From assembly GCF_028292945.1 (NCBI RefSeq), contig NZ_JAQGLJ010000076.1, positions 1 to 41,958 on the forward strand: DNA of 41,958 nt. The letters are read 5' to 3'. Each line of letters begins with the position of its first letter. Position 1 is the stretch's first letter. Below the pieces are notes generated by a model, which worked only from the letters and a program-made list of their open reading frames with translations, had not been told where the DNA came from and made no database searches. The DNA is from Sphingomonas bacterium (GTDB taxonomy: Bacteria > Pseudomonadota > Alphaproteobacteria > Sphingomonadales > Sphingomonadaceae). A program made the translations under genes and the position numbers. Positions 15,519 to 25,106 of the stretch are shown here, piece by piece.

Positions 15519-16751
15519 ATGGCCCAGCCCGTCTCATCCGGCAAAAGCGAGTGGCGCCTCGGCTGGCCGGTGGTCGCCGCCGCGATGATCGGCATCGGCA
15601 CGGGGCCGGGGCTGTTCCAGAACCTGTCGAGCCTGTTCACGCCGGGCATGGTCGCGGAGTTCGGCTGGACGCGCGGGCAGATCGCGACGGCATCCGGCGT
15701 CGGGCTGTTGGGCGGCTTCGCGGCACCGTTCCTGGGCCGCTTCACCGACCGGGTGGGCGTGCGCGCGATGATCGTCGCGGCGATGTTGTTGCTGGGCGCG
15801 GCCTATGCCGGTCTGGCAGTGATGACCGGCCGCATCTGGCAATATCAGTTCGCGGTGTTCTGCCTCGCGCTGACCGTGCCGGGGACGGGATCGCTGGTCT
15901 ATGGCAAGCTGGTGGCGGCGCGGTTTGCCGCGCATCGAGGGCTGGCGCTGGCGGTGGCGACGTCGGGCCTGTCGATCACGACGCTGGTGCTGCCGTCGAT
16001 CGTCGCAGCCGTGATTGCCGGCTATGGCTGGCGTGGCGGGTTCTGGGCGTTGGGCGCGGCGGTGTCGCTGGTCGCCCTGCCGCTGGTCATGCTGGCGCTG
16101 CGCGAGGCACCCAGGCTGGCGAAACCCGATCCGGCGATCGACCCGGACGCGGCACCGGTCGCGGGCATGACCGGCGCGGAGGCGCGGCGCTCCGGAAAGT
16201 TCTGGGCGCTGGGTGGTGCCGCACTGCTGATCAACGTCGCCACCAACGGGCTGGTCACGCAGATGGTGCCGTTCGGGCTCGAACGCGGGCTGACCGCGGC
16301 ACAGGCGGCGCTGCTGCTGGCGAGCTTCGGCGCGTCTCAGATCGTTGGGCGGTTTGCGATGGGCTTCCTGGTCGATCGCTATTCTGCCCCGCCGCTGGCG
16401 ACTGCCGCCGCGACGATCTCCGCGGTCGCGTTCATCGGCTTGCAGTGGCAGTCGCCAGGCTTCGCGGCGATGATGGCGCTGATCTTCGCTGCCGGGTTGA
16501 TGAACGGTGCGGAGCATGACCTGCTGCCGTATCTGACCAGCCGATTGTTCGGGCTGAAGGCCTATGGCGAGGTCTATGGCTCGTTGCTGGTCCTGGCGCT
16601 GATCGGAACCGCCACCGGCATCGTCGGGTTCGGGCGGCTGCACGATGCGACCGGCGGCTATGACATCGCGCTGGCGGTCGCGGCCGTCGCGCTGGTACTC
16701 GCGGGGCTGCTGTTCCTGACACTCGGGCGGACGCCGCCCGCCCGGCACTGA
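15519..16751 (+). CDS. MFS transporter, 410 aa
   Basis: This is a 12-helix major facilitator protein. The first helix begins near residue 15 (LGWPVVAAAMIGIGTGPGL). GRFTDRVGVRAMIV between helices 2 and 3 matches the family's G-x(3)-D-R-x-G-R/V loop; a second such loop is GFLVDRYSAPP in the C-half. A hydrophilic central loop lies at about 195-225. The pattern is closest to the oxalate/formate-antiporter-like (OFA) branch of carboxylate and drug carriers, but the substrate is unknown. It stands alone in front of gyrB. Confidence 0.88.
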   Translation: MAQPVSSGKSEWRLGWPVVAAAMIGIGTGPGLFQNLSSLFTPGMVAEFGWTRGQIATASGVGLLGGFAAPFLGRFTDRVGVRAMIVAAMLLLGAAYAGLAVMTGRIWQYQFAVFCLALTVPGTGSLVYGKLVAARFAAHRGLALAVATSGLSITTLVLPSIVAAVIAGYGWRGGFWALGAAVSLVALPLVMLALREAPRLAKPDPAIDPDAAPVAGMTGAEARRSGKFWALGGAALLINVATNGLVTQMVPFGLERGLTAAQAALLLASFGASQIVGRFAMGFLVDRYSAPPLATAAATISAVAFIGLQWQSPGFAAMMALIFAAGLMNGAEHDLLPYLTSRLFGLKAYGEVYGSLLVLALIGTATGIVGFGRLHDATGGYDIALAVAAVALVLAGLLFLTLGRTPPARH

Positions 16752-16773
16752 GACGGGCATTTCGCTAGGCTAA

Positions 16774-19609
<2,836 letters not shown>

Positions 19610-19615
19610 CTTGAG

Positions 19616-19755
19616 CCCGCGATGCTTCAGAGCAACAGCTCCTGCACAGGCCCGCGATGCTTCAGAGCAACAGCTCCTGCGCAGGCCCGCGATGCTTCAG
19701 AGCAACAGCTCCTGCGCAGGCCCGCGATGCTTCAGAGCAACAGCTCCTGCGCAGA
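19616..19755. repeat. Four tandem copies of a 35-bp unit
   Basis: A 35-base unit is repeated four times without spacers (copies begin at 19616, 19651, 19686 and 19721). Copies differ at one or two bases: copy 1 has CACAGG where others have CGCAGG, and copy 4 ends in GCAGA. Read on the minus strand each unit contains GAGCTGTTGCTCTGA, which is the 3' end and stop codon of the exonuclease gene. The array therefore arose by tandem duplication of that gene's last bases. Confidence 0.95.
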
Positions 19756-20493
19756 CGCCTTGCCGACCGTGCCGCCGCCGCTGCGTCGGTCGAATTCGGT
19801 CTGCGCGGTGAAGCGCACGTCCGGATCGCGATCGGAAAGATAGCTCATCAGCGAGTCGTAGCTCAGCTCGCCCCACTCCTTGCCGCGATCGGGGCCGTAT
19901 CGCACGCGGGGCAGCAGGCCGGGTCCGCGCGACCATTCCACCAGCTGCGCGACGCTCGCCTCGTTGAGCATGTCGCGCAGGTGGTGCGCGGTGACATAGG
20001 CGTCGGGAAAGGCGCGATGCGCGGGCAGTCCGCGCTCGTGGTCGAGCCCCACGGGGTTGCGCCAGTAGCGCAGGATCTGGTTGGAAAAGGCCGGGCTGTC
20101 GGGCCACAGCCGCAGCGCGCATTTCCAGGTGCAGATCCAGTCGGCATCGCGGGTCAGGGCGGACGTGCAGAAGCCCTGCTCGAAACTCGCGCGATGCGCC
20201 GCCAGCGCGACGCGGCGCGGCCAGGGATCCAGGATCGGGCGTGCGCAGTCATGCCACCACGGCGCGTCGGCAACATCCTCGTCGCGGATGTGATGCACCG
20301 CCATGGTGACGGGCGGGATGGCGCGGCCGGGATTGACGAGGCGGTGACCCCCCTGCCCTTCCAGCTCCCAGCGGCCGTCAGCCTTGAGCGCCACGTCCTG
20401 CCAGCCGATCTCCACCACCCCGTGCGCAGGCGGGGCGTTGCCGGTGGTCTCTAGGTCAATGACGCGGACGATCTGAGGAGGAGGCGAAGGCAT
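19732..20493 (-). CDS. DnaQ-like 3'-5' exonuclease
   Basis: This 253-residue protein belongs to the DEDD exonuclease superfamily. Exo I is IDLETTGN (Asp13 and Glu15), Exo II is in AHRASFEQGF, where Glu replaces the usual Asp, and Exo III is HRAFPDAYVTAHHL with His and Asp. These residues bind two metal ions for removal of 3' nucleotides. The remaining 80 residues have no domain I can name. The stop codon lies inside the last copy of the 35-bp tandem array. The gene follows the PH-domain gene by 30 bases on the same strand. A role in repair or proofreading separate from the main epsilon subunit is likely but not shown. Confidence 0.85.
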   Translation of the reverse strand: MPSPPPQIVRVIDLETTGNAPPAHGVVEIGWQDVALKADGRWELEGQGGHRLVNPGRAIPPVTMAVHHIRDEDVADAPWWHDCARPILDPWPRRVALAAHRASFEQGFCTSALTRDADWICTWKCALRLWPDSPAFSNQILRYWRNPVGLDHERGLPAHRAFPDAYVTAHHLRDMLNEASVAQLVEWSRGPGLLPRVRYGPDRGKEWGELSYDSLMSYLSDRDPDVRFTAQTEFDRRSGGGTVGKASAQELLL

Positions 20494-20523
20494 GTGCCCG
20501 TCAAATGGGCGCAGGCGGCGCTT

Positions 20524-21036
20524 TTATCCAGCGGCGGGGTCGAAACCCTGATGATCCATGTCGATCTCGCGCACGCCACGCCGCTGTCGCGCGCGCTCGA
20601 CCAGCCCGCGCAGCCCCTCGCGCCGAGCGCGCGCATGCGGCACGTCGGCGAGGATGAATTGCGTGTCGCCCGTCGTCCGGTCGGTCGAGGTCAGCGTCAG
20701 CGTACCGATATCGGCCATTTGCCCGAGCAGGGAGAAGTCGAGGCGGACGTCCTTGATCCGGTACAGCTCGATTTCATCGATCGTCTTCATGACAAGGCCG
20801 CGGCAGACGATCAGCCGCTGGTCGGTGACCTGGTAGGAGGTGGCGAGCGTCCCCAGCCAACGGACCAGAACGACCAGCAGCGCAACGCCCGTGGCGGCGA
20901 GGAACAGCGGGTTCGACGTGGCGATCGTCGCTCCGATGCCGGCGAGGGCCAGCAGCACCGTGCCGAGGCCGGCCAGGCTGCCGTACAGCCAGCGGCCGGT
21001 GGACGTGCGGAACTGGTCGACGGGGGTCTCGGGCAT
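20524..21036 (-). CDS. PH-domain (bPH2/DUF304-type) membrane protein
   Basis: A 170-residue protein with two membrane helices (about 18-38 and 42-61) is followed by a cytoplasmic bacterial PH-like domain. The domain starts TSYQVTDQRLIVCRG (about 67-81) and contains IDEIELYRIKDVRLDFSLLG, the usual bPH2 pattern. Function in the family is mostly unknown. The gene sits 30 bases ahead of the exonuclease gene and 173 bases behind the phosphohexomutase gene, separated from the latter by a REP element. Confidence 0.85.
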   Translation of the reverse strand: MPETPVDQFRTSTGRWLYGSLAGLGTVLLALAGIGATIATSNPLFLAATGVALLVVLVRWLGTLATSYQVTDQRLIVCRGLVMKTIDEIELYRIKDVRLDFSLLGQMADIGTLTLTSTDRTTGDTQFILADVPHARARREGLRGLVERARQRRGVREIDMDHQGFDPAAG

Positions 21037-21082
21037 GAGGGGAAGCTAATGCGGAACGAAGGCGAGGTGAAGCCCACCGCAC

Positions 21083-21179
21083 CGTCATGCTGAACTTGTT
21101 TCAGCATCCACGCGCGAAGCAAGCATCACTCCCTGCGTCGAGGTGATCGCATGGACCCTGAAACAAGTTCAGGGTGACG
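21083..21179. repeat. Complete paired-hairpin REP element, copy A
   Basis: Two 28-base arms (21083-21110 and 21152-21179) in inverted orientation flank 41 bases. Each arm is itself a hairpin: CGTCATGCTGAACTTG... on the left, and a right arm whose reverse complement starts CGTCACCCTGAACTTG. The arms share CGTCA, CTGAACTTGTTTCAG and TCCA. It lies between the PH-domain gene and the phosphohexomutase gene. Such elements are dispersed in sphingomonad genomes, as far as I recall. Confidence 0.85.
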
Positions 21180-21209
21180 AAAGAAGGAGCGAGGCGGCGA
21201 AGGCTCAAC

Positions 21210-22598
21210 TCAATGCGCTACCTGCTCCCCTCTTACGAGGCCGGATCGCGCGAGCTGGTCGTCGATCGCGGTCATCAGCCGATCGAGCCCCGGTTGGTCC
21301 TTTGCCTCCGCGCGCGCGACGAGCACGTCCTGCGTGTTCGATGCGCGCAGCAGCCACCAGCCGTCGGGGGTCGTGACGCGCGCGCCGTCGATCGCGTTGA
21401 GGTCCGCCCCCTCGGCGGTGAGCCGTTCCAGCACCTCGTCGACCACCGCGAACTTGCGCGCCTCGTCGACCTGGAACCGCATCTCGGGCGTCGTGAACAG
21501 CACTGGCATGCTCCCACGCAGTTCGGTGAGCGAGCGACCCGACTGATGCACCGCGCCGATCAGGCGAACGGCGGCAAACTGCGCATCGTCGAACCCGTAC
21601 CACCCTTGCGCGAAGAAGATGTGCCCCGACATCTCGCCCGCGAGCGGCGCGTCGGTCTCGCGCATCCTGGTCTTGATCAGGCTGTGGCCGGTCTTCCACA
21701 TGTCCGGCTTGCCGCCGAGTGCGGCAATGCGGTCGAACAACATCCCGCTGGCCTTGACGTCGGCGATGATCGTTGCGCCGGGCCGCACCTTCAGCACCGG
21801 CTCGGCCAGGATCGAGAGCAGCTGGTCGCCCCAGATCACCCGCCCCTCGCCGTCGATCGCGCCGATACGGTCGCCGTCGCCGTCGAACGCGAGACCGAAA
21901 TCGAGCCGCTTCTCCGCCACCAGCCGCTTCAGGTCGGCGAGGTTCGCCTCCACGGTGGGGTCGGGATGGTGGTTGGGGAAAGTGCCGTCCACGCGCGCAT
22001 GAATGACGTGGTGCTCGCCCGGCAGCAGCTGCACCAGCCGCTCGATCACCGGGCCCGCGGCACCGTTGCCGGGATCCCAGCCGATGCGATAGCTGCCGCC
22101 CGCATAGCCGGCGAACAGGCGCTGGACGTAGTTCTCGAACACGTCGGTGGTCGAGACTTCGCCCGCCCCCTCCTCCCAGTCGCCAGCCTCCGCAAGCGCG
22201 GCAAGATTTTGAATGTCCGCGCCGTAGAAAGGGCGGTGTCCGAGCACCATCTTGAAGCCGTTATACTCGGCCGGGTTGTGACTGCCCGTCACCTGCACGC
22301 CGGCATCCACCTCGAGCGTCGCTTCGGCGTAGTAGAGCATCGGCGTCGGGCCGAGGCCGATGCGCACGACGTCGACGCCACCGGCGGTCAGGCCCTCCAC
22401 CAGCGCCGCCTCCAGCTCGGGCGACGACACGCGTCCGTCATAGCCGGTCGCCACGCGCGTGCCGCCCGCGCGCCGCACGCGCGTCGCGAAGCCGCGGCCC
22501 AGTGCGACCGCATCGGCGGGGCCGAGGGTGCGCCCGACGATGCCGCGCACGTCGTATTCGCGCAGCGCGGTAGGGTCGAAGCGGTGTGTCACGAGCAT
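21210..22598 (-). CDS. Phosphomannomutase/phosphoglucomutase
   Basis: The 462-residue protein is an alpha-D-phosphohexomutase, interconverting hexose 1- and 6-phosphates for envelope and exopolysaccharide sugars. The catalytic phosphoserine is Ser106 in [11 protein letters not shown]; the metal loop is [10 protein letters not shown]; sugar binding occurs at GEMSGHIFF; the phosphate-binding loop is in the C-terminal domain (LLRASNTQ). AlgC-type proteins of similar size use both mannose and glucose phosphates. The start is ATG 22598, preceded by GAAGGGAA; upstream in-frame codons run into the REP element. It follows the mipZ-dnaJ pair on the same strand. Confidence 0.93.
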   Translation of the reverse strand: MLVTHRFDPTALREYDVRGIVGRTLGPADAVALGRGFATRVRRAGGTRVATGYDGRVSSPELEAALVEGLTAGGVDVVRIGLGPTPMLYYAEATLEVDAGVQVTGSHNPAEYNGFKMVLGHRPFYGADIQNLAALAEAGDWEEGAGEVSTTDVFENYVQRLFAGYAGGSYRIGWDPGNGAAGPVIERLVQLLPGEHHVIHARVDGTFPNHHPDPTVEANLADLKRLVAEKRLDFGLAFDGDGDRIGAIDGEGRVIWGDQLLSILAEPVLKVRPGATIIADVKASGMLFDRIAALGGKPDMWKTGHSLIKTRMRETDAPLAGEMSGHIFFAQGWYGFDDAQFAAVRLIGAVHQSGRSLTELRGSMPVLFTTPEMRFQVDEARKFAVVDEVLERLTAEGADLNAIDGARVTTPDGWWLLRASNTQDVLVARAEAKDQPGLDRLMTAIDDQLARSGLVRGEQVAH

Positions 22599-22609
22599 TT
22601 CCCTTCGTC

Positions 22610-22716
22610 CGTCATGCCGGCCCTGAGCCGGCATCCAACACGGTTCGGACGTAGACCTTCGCCATCATCGGCATCGATCGCTCGACCATGGACCCCGGCT
22701 CAAGGCCGGGGTGACG
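22610..22716. repeat. Complete paired-hairpin REP element, copy B
   Basis: Two 28-base arms at 22610-22637 and 22689-22716 share the layout of copy A: CGTCATGCCGGCCCTGAGCC on the left, and an inverted partner TGGACCCCGGCTCAAGGC on the right, with 51 bases between. The right arm overlaps the last five codons and the stop codon of the membrane DnaJ gene. The left arm is just upstream of the phosphohexomutase ribosome-binding site. Confidence 0.85.
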
Positions 22717-22987
22717 GAGGTTGGTTCCCAAGCAATACATCCCGCGCCGCGTTTACCCGCCGCGCCAGCTCGGCCGAACCGCCCTTGTCCGGGTGGACGC
22801 CGGACGCGAGCCGTCGGTGCGCGGCGCGGATCTCGTCGGCATCGGCATCAGGACCCACACCCAGCACCGCGCGCGCCTCGCGTTCGTTCGGCAGCGCCAG
22901 CGGCGCTTTCCGCTTTGGCGTCATGAACGACCGCAGCAGCAGGAACAGCGCCACTGCACCCGCGACGAGCAGGATGAGCTTGATCAT
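22700..22987 (-). CDS. Membrane-anchored DnaJ-domain protein
   Basis: A 95-residue protein with one N-terminal helix (MIKLILLVAGAVALFLLLRSF) and a short J-domain (about 40-88) carrying HPDKGG. The HPD triad is intact, so it should stimulate a DnaK-type chaperone at the inner membrane. The layout resembles Tim14/Pam18-type proteins of alphaproteobacteria. The ATG overlaps the mipZ stop as ATGA, indicating coupled translation. Its last residues (SPRP) and the stop lie in the right arm of REP copy B, so the true C-terminus may have been changed by insertion of that element. Confidence 0.85.
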   Translation of the reverse strand: MIKLILLVAGAVALFLLLRSFMTPKRKAPLALPNEREARAVLGVGPDADADEIRAAHRRLASGVHPDKGGSAELARRVNAARDVLLGNQPPSPRP

Positions 22988-23799
22988 GCCGGCTCAAACA
23001 CCCCGCGCTGCGCCTCCGCGAGCGGCCGATCGGGCAGCGACAGTGCCGCCATCATCTCGCGCAGTTCCTGGCGCGCGGCGACATGCGCCAGGCCCATCTG
23101 TCCGAACGCCTTGGAATCGATCATCGTCAGCCCGGCGGGGAACAGCTCGCGATAGATGACGCGCTCGCCGAGTCCCGGAATGAGACGGAAGCCGACGCGC
23201 TTGGCGAGCTGCGTCAGCGCCTCCTGCACCCGGCGCATGTTGCGCGCCTCGATATGCTGGAGCCGATTGCGCAGCACGACCCAGTCGATCGTCGCGCCAT
23301 CGGTACGAGCGCGACTCTTGCGCGCATCCCAGATCAGTTCGGAATAAAAGGACGGGCGCGTCACCTTGTACGTCTCCGGATCGACCTGCCCGATCAGGTC
23401 GAAATCGACGAAACTGTCGTTCATCGGCGTCACCAGCGTGTCCGCGCGCGTCGCCGCCGTGCGCGCGAACGGATCGTCGCGCCCTGGCGTGTCGATGACG
23501 AGATAGTCCGCGCCGACCAGCAGCCGCGCGTACAGGTCCTCGAAGTTCGCGTCCGTCTTGCCGTCACCCGTCGCATGGACCGGCATCGGCAGGTCGGTGC
23601 CGGTGCGCTTCACGGTTGCGGCACGATTGTCGAGATACCGACCGACGGTCCGCTGGCGGTGGTCCAGATCCAGGCAGGCGACGCGCGCGCCCTTCGCCGC
23701 CAGCGCGATCGCGACATGAACGGCGGTGGTGGATTTGCCCGTGCCACCCTTTTCGTTGGCGAAGACGATGACGTGGGTATTGTCGGGCCCGCTGGGCAA
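22984..23799 (-). CDS. mipZ: Division-plane positioning ATPase MipZ
   Basis: MipZ is the ParA-like ATPase that, in Caulobacter, forms bipolar gradients from ParB-bound origins and keeps FtsZ away from the poles. The 271-residue product has the deviant Walker A motif KGGTGKST (17-24), a CLDLDHRQ segment, and the Walker B-like DYLVIDTPGRDD. The MipZ-typical LVTPMNDSFVDFDLIGQVDP and IYRELFPAGLTMID stretches separate it from chromosomal ParA. It is the first gene of the coupled mipZ-dnaJ unit and is divergent from panC. Confidence 0.95.
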   Translation of the reverse strand: MPSGPDNTHVIVFANEKGGTGKSTTAVHVAIALAAKGARVACLDLDHRQRTVGRYLDNRAATVKRTGTDLPMPVHATGDGKTDANFEDLYARLLVGADYLVIDTPGRDDPFARTAATRADTLVTPMNDSFVDFDLIGQVDPETYKVTRPSFYSELIWDARKSRARTDGATIDWVVLRNRLQHIEARNMRRVQEALTQLAKRVGFRLIPGLGERVIYRELFPAGLTMIDSKAFGQMGLAHVAARQELREMMAALSLPDRPLAEAQRGVFEPA

Positions 23800-23824
23800 G
23801 GCGTTTCCCCTAATGGTACGGCGG

Positions 23825-23867
23825 CCTGATCAGGTCGGTTGATCGTCGCCGCCAGCCTTTATAAAGG
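23825..23867. promoter_or_regulatory. Two perfect palindromes between mipZ and panC
   Basis: CCTGATCAGG (10 bp, 23825-23834) and CCTTTATAAAGG (12 bp, 23856-23867) lie in the 96 bases between the divergent mipZ and panC starts. The second palindrome contains TATAAA and could overlap a promoter -10 in either direction. They are candidate operators; the regulator is unknown. Confidence 0.4.
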
Positions 23868-23895
23868 ATTGGCACCGGTTTGTTGAGGGGGAAGC

Positions 23896-24738
23896 GTGCA
23901 GACCGTTCGACAACTGAGCGACCTGCGCGCTTGCGTCGCCGCGTTCCGCGCGGCCGGCGAGCGCATCGCGCTGGTACCGACCATGGGCGCGCTCCATGCC
24001 GGTCACATGGCGCTGATCGACGCCGCGCGTGGGCCGGGCACGCGCGTCATCGCGTCGATCTTCGTCAATCCCAAGCAGTTCGGGCCGGCGGAGGATCTGT
24101 CACGCTACCCTCGGCGCGAAGCGGGCGACGCGCGCGCGCTTGTCGCTGCCGGATGCGACCTGCTGTGGGCACCGACGGTCGAGACGATGTATCCCGAGGG
24201 GTTCGCGACCACCGTCGGCGTCTCGGGCGTAAGCGAGCATTGGGACGGCGCCACCCGGCCGGGCCATTTCGACGGTGTCGCGACGGTGGTCGCCAAGCTC
24301 TTCAACCAGGTCGCACCCGACATCGCCTATTTCGGCGAGAAGGACTGGCAGCAGCTGGCGGTCGTGCGTCGCTTGGTCGCCGATCTGGACATGACGGTGG
24401 AGATCGTCGGCGTGCCGACGCAGCGCGACGACGACGGCGTCGCGCTGTCGTCGCGCAACATCTATCTGGCGCCCGAAGAACGCAGCGTCGCGGTCGCCCT
24501 GCCGCGCGCGCTGGGGATCGCGGCGCGGGCGATCGAACGCGGCGAACCGACGGCGGACGCGCTCGCGCAGGCGCGCGCGACGCTCGAACAGGCGGGCTTC
24601 GTCATCGACTATGTGGACGTGGCGGACGCCGAATCCCTGGCTCCCGATCCCCCGGTTGAGAGACCCCGCCGCCTGCTCGCCGCCGCTCGGCTCGGCGGGA
24701 CGCGGCTGATCGATAATTTGGCTATTGGACAGAGTTAA
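23896..24738 (+). CDS. panC: Pantothenate synthetase
   Basis: PanC joins pantoate and beta-alanine with ATP to make pantothenate, the precursor of coenzyme A. The 280-residue enzyme has PTMGALHAGH (28-37) with the HxGH ATP-binding motif, FVNPKQFGPAEDLSRYPR, FGEKDWQQL and VALSSRNIYL, all family hallmarks. It starts at GTG 23896, behind GAGGGGGAAG. No panB or panD is adjacent. The gene diverges from mipZ. Confidence 0.96.
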   Translation: MQTVRQLSDLRACVAAFRAAGERIALVPTMGALHAGHMALIDAARGPGTRVIASIFVNPKQFGPAEDLSRYPRREAGDARALVAAGCDLLWAPTVETMYPEGFATTVGVSGVSEHWDGATRPGHFDGVATVVAKLFNQVAPDIAYFGEKDWQQLAVVRRLVADLDMTVEIVGVPTQRDDDGVALSSRNIYLAPEERSVAVALPRALGIAARAIERGEPTADALAQARATLEQAGFVIDYVDVADAESLAPDPPVERPRRLLAAARLGGTRLIDNLAIGQS

Positions 24739-24809
24739 CGGCGTTAACCATTTGGTGAGACGAATCGCTCCATCCTGCAGGCAAGGATCCACCAAACGGG
24801 GCTTTCTAC

Positions 24810-25106
24810 ATGGGCAACTCAGCCAAGAGCGCGCAATTCCTCCTCGACAGCCGACTGGCAGCCGCCGCGCGCGGCAACGCGGACGCGCTGTACGATCTGG
24901 GTGTCTGCTATTCGACCGGCACGGCCGGCGTCGCCATCGACCTGGTCGAGGCGCACAAGTGGTTCAACCTGGCAGCGGTCTCCGGCTCGGTAGAGGCGCA
25001 GGAATCTCGCAGCGAAGTCGCCGAGGACATGACCGCGCGCGAGATCGCCAGCGCGCAGGCGGCCGCCCGCGCGTGGCTCAACGCTTCGCGCCGGATGGCT
25101 GCCTAG
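24810..25106 (+). CDS. Small Sel1-repeat protein
   Basis: A 98-residue helical protein. Residues about 20-56 (ARGNADALYDLGVCYSTGTA, then EAHKWFNLAAVSG) contain one clear Sel1-like repeat, usually a protein-protein interaction module. There is no signal peptide. Its TAG (25104-25106) shares the tetranucleotide CTAG with the topA stop. Function unknown. Confidence 0.75.
   Translation: MGNSAKSAQFLLDSRLAAAARGNADALYDLGVCYSTGTAGVAIDLVEAHKWFNLAAVSGSVEAQESRSEVAEDMTAREIASAQAAARAWLNASRRMAA

Noticed and set aside
19616..19755. CRISPR array
   Set aside because: The 35-bp units are directly adjacent with no unique spacers, and no cas gene is present.
21174..23159. Plus-strand open frame of about 660 codons opposite the phosphohexomutase, DnaJ and MipZ genes
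   Set aside because: It crosses three real genes and a REP element; no single protein would follow that layout.
24751..24796. TTTGGTG/CACCAAA inverted repeat between panC and the Sel1 gene
   Set aside because: Arms of 7 bp across a 32-base gap are too weak for a terminator or operator call.
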